From NCBI RefSeq assembly GCF_001675285.1, contig NZ_LSGQ01000004.1:155839-219838 (forward strand): DNA of 64,000 nt. The letters are read 5' to 3'. The stretch is from Elizabethkingia miricola (lineage in GTDB: Bacteria > Bacteroidota > Bacteroidia > Flavobacteriales > Weeksellaceae). Below are positions 53,475 to 61,747 of this stretch, piece by piece (positions within the stretch are counted from its first letter, which is position 1; each line of letters begins with the position of its first letter). The position numbers and the translations under genes were made by a program. The notes under the pieces are model-generated. The model saw only the letters and a program-made list of their open reading frames with translations, was not told the DNA's origin and made no database searches.

Positions 53475-54989
53475 TTAAAACACACTTCCTATAGTGGCTG
53501 CAAACAGCATATTATTGCCATTTTTAAAACCATTGTATATCATTTTTCCGCCTACAAAAGCATTTTGGATAACAGGTAAGCTGAAATGAAAATTAATATC
53601 CAGTTTTGCCTGCCAGAAATTGGCCGACTGAAAGCTATAATTATCCTGCAGCATCTGATAGATCGCAGGTTTTGCAACATTACTAAAGAGCGCGTCTTTT
53701 TTATAGACCTCCGTAACAGAAAAACCAAGATTGGCAGAAAGTGCCAGTTGACTATTAAAAGTCTTCCACCACTGATAATCGGCACCAAAAACCATTTTAT
53801 TCATGTTGACTGCTGATAACGGATTGTTGTATTTTTCCTTTTCCTGGATTATTCCAAAAAATGGAATTAGTGAAGATCTTTTATTCCGATGTTCTGTTTG
53901 CAAAAAGCCTTTAAATAATAAATTATTAATTCTGTGATTGTATCTTTCCGCAGATCCAATCTGTATATAGTTCCTGGAGTTATCATTTAGAAACAGATTC
54001 TCGGTCCCTTTCCTTTCTTTTGTATTTCCTTCAGCCATAAATCCCCAGAAGAACTTTCCGGCCGTAAAAAACTTCCCAATAGAAAAGCCAAGTTGCTGCT
54101 CGTCTATTTTCGAAGCATTAAGATCTGTATACTCAGTAAGGTATTTGTCCAATTGGAATTTCCTGATACTCAGATTCAGATACCAATTTCGGCTGTTGGC
54201 ATCATATATTTGTATTCCTCCGCCATAAGACCAGCCTTCATAATAAGCCTGACGAAGTTTTCCGGAAAGCAACTCATTGTAGTTTCCCAGCCCGCTCATA
54301 TTATAGATCATTGGGAATCCCTGGCTATTCACAAAGCTCAGGTAATGCTTCTGTGTATACTTTTCTCCTTCCAGATATGCCCCTAGCCTAAATTTGTCCA
54401 TTATAAGCTTATTACCACCTATTGCCAAGGCAATGTTCGCCGTAGTATTTTTCGGTCTGGGATCTATAGCTCTATAGCTCATACTGGCTCTGTAGCTCCC
54501 GGTTACACCGATAGTATAGGCACCAAGCATTTTTGCATATCCCCCTGAAAAAGCATAGTTTTCAAACTTCATATCACCACCCACACTATCTGCTGCTACA
54601 TAAGGATAGATTACATCATAATCTGCATTTTCATTCCACAGCATCTTTTTATGTTTCCCGTTATTATAGGAAGCAGTACCCCATACCAGTGTTTTGTGAT
54701 CTAGTAGTTGTGTTGTATGGGTTTCTGCTCCCCAAATACTCTTCCCCTTACCTTTTTGTTGAAGTTCGTAAGGTGTATTGGCATTCTCTGTGGACAGACT
54801 GAAAGTGGTGATACTGTATTTCCGCGCTCCCATATAGTTCGCAGGGTTTACATTCACCGTATTTTTCAGTAACCTTTCCGGGCTATATTCCTCATACACC
54901 TTTTGGACAATGGTATCATTACTCTGAGCACTGAGCTTTGTTCCCACCAGAAAAACAGACAATAAAAGCAGAGAAAGAGAATATTTCAT
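53475..54989 (-). CDS. DUF6850-type outer-membrane beta-barrel protein
   Basis: A 504-residue protein with signal peptide MKYSLSLLLLSVFLVGTKLSAQ. After NTVNVNPANYMGARKYSITTFSLS the sequence is a run of amphipathic strands rich in Tyr, Trp and Asn (FENYAFSGGYAKMLGAYTIGVTGSYRASMSYRAID, NWYLNLSIRKFQLDKY, FFWGFMAEGNTKER), as in an outer-membrane barrel. Family function is unknown. It is translated next to the DUF4876 gene (1-bp gap), so the two products are probably made together. Confidence 0.8.
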   Translation of the reverse strand: MKYSLSLLLLSVFLVGTKLSAQSNDTIVQKVYEEYSPERLLKNTVNVNPANYMGARKYSITTFSLSTENANTPYELQQKGKGKSIWGAETHTTQLLDHKTLVWGTASYNNGKHKKMLWNENADYDVIYPYVAADSVGGDMKFENYAFSGGYAKMLGAYTIGVTGSYRASMSYRAIDPRPKNTTANIALAIGGNKLIMDKFRLGAYLEGEKYTQKHYLSFVNSQGFPMIYNMSGLGNYNELLSGKLRQAYYEGWSYGGGIQIYDANSRNWYLNLSIRKFQLDKYLTEYTDLNASKIDEQQLGFSIGKFFTAGKFFWGFMAEGNTKERKGTENLFLNDNSRNYIQIGSAERYNHRINNLLFKGFLQTEHRNKRSSLIPFFGIIQEKEKYNNPLSAVNMNKMVFGADYQWWKTFNSQLALSANLGFSVTEVYKKDALFSNVAKPAIYQMLQDNYSFQSANFWQAKLDINFHFSLPVIQNAFVGGKMIYNGFKNGNNMLFAATIGSVF

Positions 54990-54990
54990 T

Positions 54991-56232
54991 TTAATTGAAT
55001 AATGATGGTTTTACACCGTGGTCAAAGTCCACAGTAGAATTGTTGGTGTCTTTATAAATATTCTTACCATTTGCAGACTTCCCGATAATCTTTCTGCGAA
55101 CAGACTTTCCAAAACGATTCTGGTCTCCATCAAATGCTGCTACTGAAGTCCATCCCATGTCCAAAGCCGGAGATGTTACAATCCATTGGAAGGAATCTTT
55201 CACACTAAGGTTTACCGCATCCGTTATCCATTCATTTGGAATTTTTATCCCGGTGCCATCCATAGGATAAGTATCTCCGCCAACCACAAGATTATAGGTA
55301 TAAGAATAAGTATTTTGGCTAACCAGAGCGTCATCAGTCATCCCTTTAGGCATACGGGCTAAAGCATAAGCATAATACCCCTGCGTATGGATAACCATTT
55401 TATTTCCATTATCCATATCATTATCAGTATACTTATAGTTTACATTAATCATTTTCGGCACCTGTGGATTATCAATATCATCTCCGCCTTTAAATATTTG
55501 GAAGTTCGCCTTAGTAAGATCTATAGATAATGGGTTGAACTCTTTATGGTTAATTGCATCTTCTGCGATAATAATAGATTCCCCCGGCTGTACAGGATAA
55601 GTATTACCCGTTCCCGGGATTTTAATGATTGCTCCGGCAGTTAAGAAACTACCCACAAGATTCGGTTTATAATCCTGCTTTTCATTTGTCATAAAGCTGG
55701 ATTGTATCAAAAGCATACCGTCTGCATACAATACCTGATCGGTATTATTGGTAATCTTAAAATATTGATCTCCAAAATAGAATTGCCCTTCTGGTGTTTT
55801 GCTTCCGGTAAAGAATATCTCCTCTAAAATAAGATCATTACTCGTAGATTTCGGAGCAATAGTAATAGATTTACTCAGTTCATTTCCGTTTACCACAAGA
55901 CCGGATTGCACTCCGCCTATCTTTGTTTCAGCCACTCCGGAATCATCTGTATAGGATATCGTTCCTTCCACCGTTACATTATAAGTTCCCGCAGGAAGCA
56001 CAACCTGCAGAGTGTTGGTATTCTTTAATTCCTTGCTGGTAGAGAATCCTGTATTCAGTTCTTTGAAACTAACTGTAAGCTGTTTATATTCTTTAACTTT
56101 AATATTTTCAGGTGCTTTTAATTCAAGTTTCAGAGTAGTCTGCTGCTCCGAAAAATCACGATCGGAAGAACAGGCTGTAAAACCTGCTACAGCACACAAT
56201 AGCAATAGTGTTCTTAGTAAATGTTTTAGCAT
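54991..56232 (-). CDS. DUF4876 lipoprotein
   Basis: A 413-residue lipoprotein: MLKHLLRTLLLLCAVAGFTAC with lipobox Cys21. The first part (about 30-130) looks like a beta-sandwich (LKLELKAPENIKVKEYKQLTVSF), the second (about 135-280) resembles a lamin-tail-type domain (NDLILEEIFFTGSKTPEGQFYFGDQYFKITNNT), and the C-terminal part is conserved in DUF4876 (GWTSVAAFDGDQNRFGKSVRRKI). It is likely on the outer-membrane surface as partner of the TonB receptor encoded 24 bp upstream. Function is unknown. Confidence 0.8.
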   Translation of the reverse strand: MLKHLLRTLLLLCAVAGFTACSSDRDFSEQQTTLKLELKAPENIKVKEYKQLTVSFKELNTGFSTSKELKNTNTLQVVLPAGTYNVTVEGTISYTDDSGVAETKIGGVQSGLVVNGNELSKSITIAPKSTSNDLILEEIFFTGSKTPEGQFYFGDQYFKITNNTDQVLYADGMLLIQSSFMTNEKQDYKPNLVGSFLTAGAIIKIPGTGNTYPVQPGESIIIAEDAINHKEFNPLSIDLTKANFQIFKGGDDIDNPQVPKMINVNYKYTDNDMDNGNKMVIHTQGYYAYALARMPKGMTDDALVSQNTYSYTYNLVVGGDTYPMDGTGIKIPNEWITDAVNLSVKDSFQWIVTSPALDMGWTSVAAFDGDQNRFGKSVRRKIIGKSANGKNIYKDTNNSTVDFDHGVKPSLFN

Positions 56233-56256
56233 AATTTTATGTTTAATTATATTGGT

Positions 56257-59052
56257 TTATAAATTGAAATTGACTTCCATACCGAAGTACGGATCGTTTG
56301 CTCCTTTCCTGTTGATACGGATTCCATTTTTCCAATAAGGCGCATAGTAACTGAAAAGCCGGCTGGCAAACATGGAGACTACAATACTTTTGTTTCTGAA
56401 GCTTTTAGTAACCTTCAGATTAAGATTCATCTCCATAGGTCTTCTCGAAGCATTGTATAAATCATTATTCTGAACAATGATTAATTTATCCAAAGGAGTT
56501 CCTTTCACTGTTTGCGGATCAAAAGGAAATATATTCCCTGCTCCGTCTACATAATGGCTTGGTACGCCATTCATGGGTAGTACTCTTCCGGCTGAATACC
56601 ATGAAAACTGGAATGAGGAAGAAAAAATAAGATCCAAACGCGGAATATAAGTATCCATCATCAGATTTGTATTCAGCACTTCGTTTACAGATCGGGTCTC
56701 CATCCCGTCGTACAAACCTATATATGGATACAGACTTTCTCCTGTTGCATAATCGCTCCTTCTGTATAGCGGAAGACTGTTTTCATATTTCGTGCGGAAC
56801 CAGGCACCACTTAGTGTAAACCGGGTATTGATTACCGGAACTCTATTGGATGAATACTGAAACTCCACACCCTCTTTATCCATTCTGCTGCCATTTTGCT
56901 GAGTTGCATAGATCAGATTTTCATTAACCGTCTGATAAGGCAATGCATTAATATCCGGAGGTGCCGTAACAGCATTGTGATTCAGTACCGATGTATCATA
57001 TTTTTTATACTGGTAAACGGCATACTGATTCATAGAGCGGAATCCATTGTTCATTTTTTCCTTAAATACCGTAACCGATAGCTGATGCAGCCCGAAAGCT
57101 AAATCGGCTCTTGCTTCAAATTTTTCATTGACGGCTGGTTCTATTTCCGGATTCTGAGGATTATAAATTATTGTTTTATAATTGACCCTTCTGTAGGCCG
57201 GATTATTATGAAAATAGTTGAGTTGCTGAACATCTCTGTAATACAGTTCCGGATATAAGAGATTTAAATCCGGAAACAGGCTTTGTTTACCATACCCCAG
57301 CGTAAAATCTATTTTTGTCTTTTTGTTCAGTAATTCGAATGCAGGTAGCTCCCATTGAAAATTTGCCCTGGGATCTGCATATATTTTTCCGTGCATTTTG
57401 AAATGAGAGGGAAGATTCATCATTGTATTTCCTCTGATTCCCAAAGACAGTATTAGTTTGTGCCTTCCAACATCTACTGAGTTTATAGATTCCAGAAACA
57501 ATGCTGAAGTTACATACGCAGGTACATCGCGATATGCGCGTGGTCTGAAAGTAGATTTAGGGTCTATAGGTCTGAAAATATCATACTCCTGCCCTCTGCC
57601 CCAGTTCTTACTCAACTGCCAGTCAAAACCTGCATTCAGTTCATTTTTATAAGCTTTATAGTTAAACTGAAAATTGTTGACCATTTTTACAAAAACATCC
57701 AATGGCTTACCGTCTACAGTATAGTCAGCAATATATTTAGCCTCAGGATAATAACCGTCATATTCTCCTTCAACTCTTGACAAGGGAAAAGCCATTGCAT
57801 TCTCCAGTTGGACAAATTTGGTCTGTTTTATCTTATCAAATCTCTGATTAGCGGTTATCTGGATATCTGTTTCTTTGTAAAATGACGGCTGATTTCTGGT
57901 ATAAGTAAACTGATTAGAAAAACTTACTAAGTGATTATTGACTTCATAAGAGTTAAGATTGGATAAATCTGTATCCGGATCTGTTTTGGATCCGTCCAGA
58001 GAGCCGGTATAGCTTATATTTGTCTGCCATCTTGTTGTTGCTTTTTCCGATGTATGTTCTTTTGCAACAGCCAGATTAGCGGTGATTCTTTTATAACTTT
58101 CCAGCCGGTCTCTGGGATCGGATTTAGCATCGAGGTAATTAATTCCTGTATTAATCTTCAGCTCGTTATCCTTATCCTCAAAACCTTTACTCAAAGCAAA
58201 AAGCTTACTGTAACCATCTGCTTTAAATCTGGATTTCCATCTTGTATAACCAGATTTATTAGTAATCTTCACAATTCCTGATGTCAGGTTGCCATAGATA
58301 ACCGAAGGAATACCGCGCAGCACTTCAACTTTCTCAATCTGGTCTGTGGCAATGCTGCGCATGTCCACACCACTCGTTAGATTAAGTCTGCTCTTTAATC
58401 CGTTTCTTGTTTTATCTAAAAAGTCATAGGTATATTGCAAGTTGGCATTAGAATTCAATGGTGCTCCGTTTACCAAAAACGTGGTTCCCATGGATGAGGT
58501 ATTGTAGTCATTACCTGCAGAACCTGCCTCACGAAGTCGTATTCGGTTCATCTGGTTAAGGGCCGGATCACTAGAACGACCACCAGGGAGCAGCTCCAGC
58601 AAATCTGTAAAACTAGAGGGTTGCAGATGTTGCATGGCCCGTTGATCGATAATAGTGGATGAAGTTAAGCCCTTTCCTTCCTTAGCCGTGATAACGACTT
58701 CTTCAATATTGCTGATCTTTTCAGCCATCCGAATATTAAGTCGGGCATCATTTGAAAATGAAATTATGTTAGAATAATCCTGATAAGAGAGTTTTTTAAC
58801 ATGAATCTTATACTTTCCCGGAATAACATCCAGTACCACGAGGCCTTTATCATCAGTATGGACTTCATACCGATTAGCATCAGATGACAGTACAAGCTTT
58901 GCACCACCAATAGCTACAGATCCGGCATCAGTTATTTCAAACCTGATATGAGCAGATCTGTCCTGAGACTTTACTGCTACAATACCAACAACAAAAAAGA
59001 GGAGATTAAAAAAAAGAGTTCTTAGAGTAAATTTCCTGTCATTCCCTACCAT
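56257..59052 (-). CDS. TonB-dependent receptor with carboxypeptidase-like N-terminal domain
   Basis: A 931-residue receptor. Leader to about residue 30 (FFNLLFFVVGIVAVKSQ), a carboxypeptidase-regulatory-like domain at about 33-112, plug at about 118-270 (EEVVITAKEGKGLTSS, LQPSSFTDLLELLPGG, TTFLVNGAPLNSNANL, QIEKVEVLRGIPSVIYGNLTSGIVKITNK), then the barrel ending FGMEVNFNL. It is first in the operon with DUF4876, DUF6850 and cytochrome c peroxidase. A -7 box (59071) and a TTATTTAGA motif (59105) precede it. The substrate is unknown; iron or haem is suggested by the motif and the peroxidase. Confidence 0.88.
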   Translation of the reverse strand: MVGNDRKFTLRTLFFNLLFFVVGIVAVKSQDRSAHIRFEITDAGSVAIGGAKLVLSSDANRYEVHTDDKGLVVLDVIPGKYKIHVKKLSYQDYSNIISFSNDARLNIRMAEKISNIEEVVITAKEGKGLTSSTIIDQRAMQHLQPSSFTDLLELLPGGRSSDPALNQMNRIRLREAGSAGNDYNTSSMGTTFLVNGAPLNSNANLQYTYDFLDKTRNGLKSRLNLTSGVDMRSIATDQIEKVEVLRGIPSVIYGNLTSGIVKITNKSGYTRWKSRFKADGYSKLFALSKGFEDKDNELKINTGINYLDAKSDPRDRLESYKRITANLAVAKEHTSEKATTRWQTNISYTGSLDGSKTDPDTDLSNLNSYEVNNHLVSFSNQFTYTRNQPSFYKETDIQITANQRFDKIKQTKFVQLENAMAFPLSRVEGEYDGYYPEAKYIADYTVDGKPLDVFVKMVNNFQFNYKAYKNELNAGFDWQLSKNWGRGQEYDIFRPIDPKSTFRPRAYRDVPAYVTSALFLESINSVDVGRHKLILSLGIRGNTMMNLPSHFKMHGKIYADPRANFQWELPAFELLNKKTKIDFTLGYGKQSLFPDLNLLYPELYYRDVQQLNYFHNNPAYRRVNYKTIIYNPQNPEIEPAVNEKFEARADLAFGLHQLSVTVFKEKMNNGFRSMNQYAVYQYKKYDTSVLNHNAVTAPPDINALPYQTVNENLIYATQQNGSRMDKEGVEFQYSSNRVPVINTRFTLSGAWFRTKYENSLPLYRRSDYATGESLYPYIGLYDGMETRSVNEVLNTNLMMDTYIPRLDLIFSSSFQFSWYSAGRVLPMNGVPSHYVDGAGNIFPFDPQTVKGTPLDKLIIVQNNDLYNASRRPMEMNLNLKVTKSFRNKSIVVSMFASRLFSYYAPYWKNGIRINRKGANDPYFGMEVNFNL

Positions 59053-59070
59053 CTAGCATTATTCTTTCGG

Positions 59071-59078
59071 CAAAAATA
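59071..59078 (-). promoter_or_regulatory. -7 promoter element of the receptor operon
   Basis: The minus strand reads TATTTTTG, 18 bp before the ATG at 59052. Confidence 0.6.
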
Positions 59079-59104
59079 AAAAGTTGAATAAAGCTATACT
59101 AATT

Positions 59105-59127
59105 TTATTTAGACTAATTTAAAATAA
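59105..59127. promoter_or_regulatory. candidate Fur-type operator
   Basis: It begins TTATTTAGACTAATTT and ends AAAATAA, so its outer arms are complementary except at one base. It sits just upstream of the -33 region of the receptor operon. Confidence 0.45.
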
Positions 59128-59184
59128 TTGATAAATATCATTTTATCTAAATTTAAAACAGGCTTTATAAACTTGGAAGAATGT

Positions 59185-59235
59185 AAAAAAAAGGGAACTA
59201 AGCAGATGATTATCAACACAATCACTTAGTTCCCC
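59185..59235 (-). terminator. terminator of the esterase gene
   Basis: Stem GGGAACTAAG / CTTAGTTCCC with a 22-nt loop and, on the minus strand, eight T beyond the stem. It separates the esterase gene from the receptor operon downstream. Confidence 0.75.
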
Positions 59236-59303
59236 AGTAAACAGCAGCTTCTGATCCGGCTGCCGAATCAATTTGCCATGGATTCGTTTTATAGGTGCAT
59301 AGC

Positions 59304-60347
59304 CTATTTCGAATCAGGGTAATACTGCTTTTGCAAAGCTTCAAATTCCTTTACAACGGCAGGAGTTGCTCTTTCCTTAGCGATATCAATAATCTTTCTG
59401 AAAAATGTTTCTGTAGGCTTAAAAGTATACCCCATCTCTTCGGATACCTTTCGGTAATGCTCACTGATAAGCGCTGGATTTTTCAGCGCATCTCTGAAAT
59501 TCCACTTATAAGATTTGAATATAAAACGCAGACCATCATTATTTCCAGGTAACGGTACTGTTCCATGATCGTCTTTCTCGTAGAAACCATATTTCCATTG
59601 AAGGTTCTTTAGCTTTCCCTGCTCCAACAGGTTTTTAAACTTTCCGATTGCAGTTTCATGCTCATCTTCTTTTCCATTTCTTGCCTCAGCATTATTCACC
59701 TGCGCTAAAAAGAACTTGATATTCTTAAAATCTCTTGTAGAAGCCTCAGCTTTCTTTACCATGAGTTCGTTATCCCACCAAAAACTCGGGTCATTCGCAA
59801 TATAAGCATTGAACAAAGGTTCCGTAAGCAGATTATTGACAGCCGTAAGCCCGCCAAAAGAATGACCTACAAATACTTTGTAACCATTGGTCCGGTAGTT
59901 CTTTTCAATGAACGGAAACAATTCCCCTTTAATGAATTCCATAAATGCAGCATTTCCTCCACTCTCCGTAAACATCGACTGCTTTTTACCGCCTAAATCC
60001 ATTTCCTTAGAAGATTTTGTTGGTGTAAGATCACGGGTTCTGTTCGTATTGGCTACAGCTACAAGAATTCCTTGTGGTAATATTCCGAATGGTTCTTTGC
60101 TAAGATAATGGTAAACGGATGACAAATAATTGAAGTTATTTTCTGCATCCAGTACATAGATTACAGGATAAGCTGTTTTTTGGTCTTTTTGATAGCCTTC
60201 CGGCAACGATACCCATACAGAGCGACCTTCCTTTAGTACTTCTGATTTCAATGGGATTTTGACGCCTATATTAATGTTTTCTGTTTGGGCATAATTCAGC
60301 ACCGAAAAAAAAGATAATGTTACTGCATACAACAATCGGGATTTCAT
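59304..60347 (-). CDS. exported alpha/beta hydrolase of the siderophore-esterase (IroE/Fes-like) type
   Basis: A 347-residue esterase with signal peptide MKSRLLYAVTLSFFSVLNYAQ. YPVIYVLDAENNF starts the fold, the nucleophile is Ser163 in GHSFGGLTAV, and the general-base His is in EKDDHGTVPLPG. The family (Pfam esterase) includes periplasmic enzymes that cut catecholate siderophores and also esterase D-like enzymes. The TTATTTAGA motif upstream (60489) and the adjacent TonB receptor operon fit release of iron from an imported siderophore; this is inference. Confidence 0.83.
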   Translation of the reverse strand: MKSRLLYAVTLSFFSVLNYAQTENINIGVKIPLKSEVLKEGRSVWVSLPEGYQKDQKTAYPVIYVLDAENNFNYLSSVYHYLSKEPFGILPQGILVAVANTNRTRDLTPTKSSKEMDLGGKKQSMFTESGGNAAFMEFIKGELFPFIEKNYRTNGYKVFVGHSFGGLTAVNNLLTEPLFNAYIANDPSFWWDNELMVKKAEASTRDFKNIKFFLAQVNNAEARNGKEDEHETAIGKFKNLLEQGKLKNLQWKYGFYEKDDHGTVPLPGNNDGLRFIFKSYKWNFRDALKNPALISEHYRKVSEEMGYTFKPTETFFRKIIDIAKERATPAVVKEFEALQKQYYPDSK

Positions 60348-60488
60348 GAATCAATATAATTTTTGGTTAGGAAAAACTATCAGATCTGCATACTTCAAAT
60401 TTGTCAGGTTTGCTTTTTTACAGCAACAATTTCTGATCCACACAGACCAACTGATAGCGTGAGTTATTTTCCGGCAAATATATTGTTT

Positions 60489-60505
60489 TTATTTATTCTA
60501 AATAA
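60489..60505. promoter_or_regulatory. candidate Fur-type operator
   Basis: Perfect arms TTATTTA / TAAATAA around TTC. The minus strand begins TTATTTAGAATAA. It lies about 140 bp upstream of the esterase start. Confidence 0.4.
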
Positions 60506-60847
60506 TACAAAAGATATCAAACACCTATATATCCTAAAAAATTGAGCCGAAAAATTCAGTTTCAAAGAAGAAACCAAATCGTAAAAAACAATACTAAACT
60601 AAATTATAAATAAAATATTCTAAAACACTCATTAATAATTATTTAAATATATTTAAATAAAGTCAATTTTATTATTGCAAAAAAATTGAAAAGCCCAAAA
60701 ACACTTGTTTTAACCTCAAATATAAGCCCTAACAAAATCATAAAAAAAATATAGATTTCACTAAAACAATTGTCCTGAAAAATAGCAAACCCTAACAAAA
60801 CCAACCTCTACTCTCTTATAAAACACACAAAATTTATAACAAAAAAA

Positions 60848-60878
60848 AGCATGTCAAGGCATAAAATCTTAACATGCT
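60848..60878 (-). terminator. terminator of the receptor-phosphatase operon
   Basis: An 11-bp stem with one G-U pair (ends AGCATGT / ACATGCT) followed on the minus strand by eight T, 32 bp after the phosphatase stop. Confidence 0.8.
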
Positions 60879-60910
60879 TAGCTATAAATCGGACGTAAAA
60901 ATCGGTCTGA

Positions 60911-61735
60911 TTAACGGGTATATTTCTTCTTTAGAATTGCAATTTCATTAGGACCTATTCCCATCTCAATCTGAAAGAAATTCTCTATACTTCCATACTT
61001 CTTATCAATACTATTAAAGAAGTTTCTGATAAGCTCAGGACGCAATTCCATCTGCTGTTTTATTTCAGCATCGCTTAATCCGGACATCTTCGAAAGGCCT
61101 GTATACATATTCTTCATTGTAGGATTCTTTGCAAGATAGAAGTTAGAGGCAACATAATCATTCTCAATAACATCCTGCGGAACTCCCAGTATTTTCAGAA
61201 ATAAGGCGGAAGCCATTCCTGTTCTGTCCCGCCCTCCTGTACAATGGTACAAAAGAGCCTCATCAGGTTGCAAGGTCAGCAACTTCACAAACAATGACCT
61301 GTACCTTTCTCCAAAGAAAGGTAATCCACCTTCTCCATACATATCGAACAGAAAGTTCTTGTTCTTCAGCATGTTTGCAATGCTTTGTGCATTAGGAAGA
61401 TCATTACTTCCTGCAGGGCAAAGCAGATAGCTTGTATGATCCGGAAGCCTGTCCGGAGCTTTTTTAGCTTCTTCAACTCCTCTAAAATCTACAACAGTAC
61501 TTATCTTCTTATTTTTAAAGGTCTTCAGATCACGATCCGACAATTTATCAATTGCATCACTACGGTAAATCTTCCTCAGAACGACTTCTTTTCCATCTGT
61601 GGTTTTATAACCTCCTGCATCCCGGAAGTTAAATGCTCCTTCCATTTTCACAACACGACGAAGACTGTCATTGATCTGTCCATACACACTCATACTACAT
61701 ACTGATAATGAAGTTATTAAAATTAGTTTTTTCAT
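60911..61735 (-). CDS. exported tyrosine-phosphatase-superfamily protein (IphP-like)
   Basis: A 274-residue protein with signal peptide MKKLILITSLSVCSMSVYGQ. The CX5R active site is HCTGGRDRTG (Cys165, Arg171), with upstream family segments FNFRDAGGYKTTDGK and IYRSDAIDKLSDRD and downstream ENDYVASN. Known chemistry is phosphate-ester hydrolysis through a Cys-phosphate intermediate, with broad substrates (phosphotyrosine, phosphoinositides, nucleotides). It is encoded 12 bp after a TonB receptor in the same operon, so it may dephosphorylate the imported compound in the periplasm. Confidence 0.87.
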   Translation of the reverse strand: MKKLILITSLSVCSMSVYGQINDSLRRVVKMEGAFNFRDAGGYKTTDGKEVVLRKIYRSDAIDKLSDRDLKTFKNKKISTVVDFRGVEEAKKAPDRLPDHTSYLLCPAGSNDLPNAQSIANMLKNKNFLFDMYGEGGLPFFGERYRSLFVKLLTLQPDEALLYHCTGGRDRTGMASALFLKILGVPQDVIENDYVASNFYLAKNPTMKNMYTGLSKMSGLSDAEIKQQMELRPELIRNFFNSIDKKYGSIENFFQIEMGIGPNEIAILKKKYTR

Positions 61736-61747
61736 ATATTATAAATT

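Larger units (their letters stand above)
60348..60910. other. intergenic AT-rich region
   Basis: This 563-bp stretch contains the candidate operator at 60489, an AT-only 22-bp palindrome at 60639-60660 and the terminator of the phosphatase operon at 60848. I see no gene. Confidence 0.45.

Noticed and set aside
60639-60660. A perfect 22-bp palindrome of A and T only
   Set aside because: The region is almost pure A/T, so palindromes arise easily; there is no promoter at a fitting distance.
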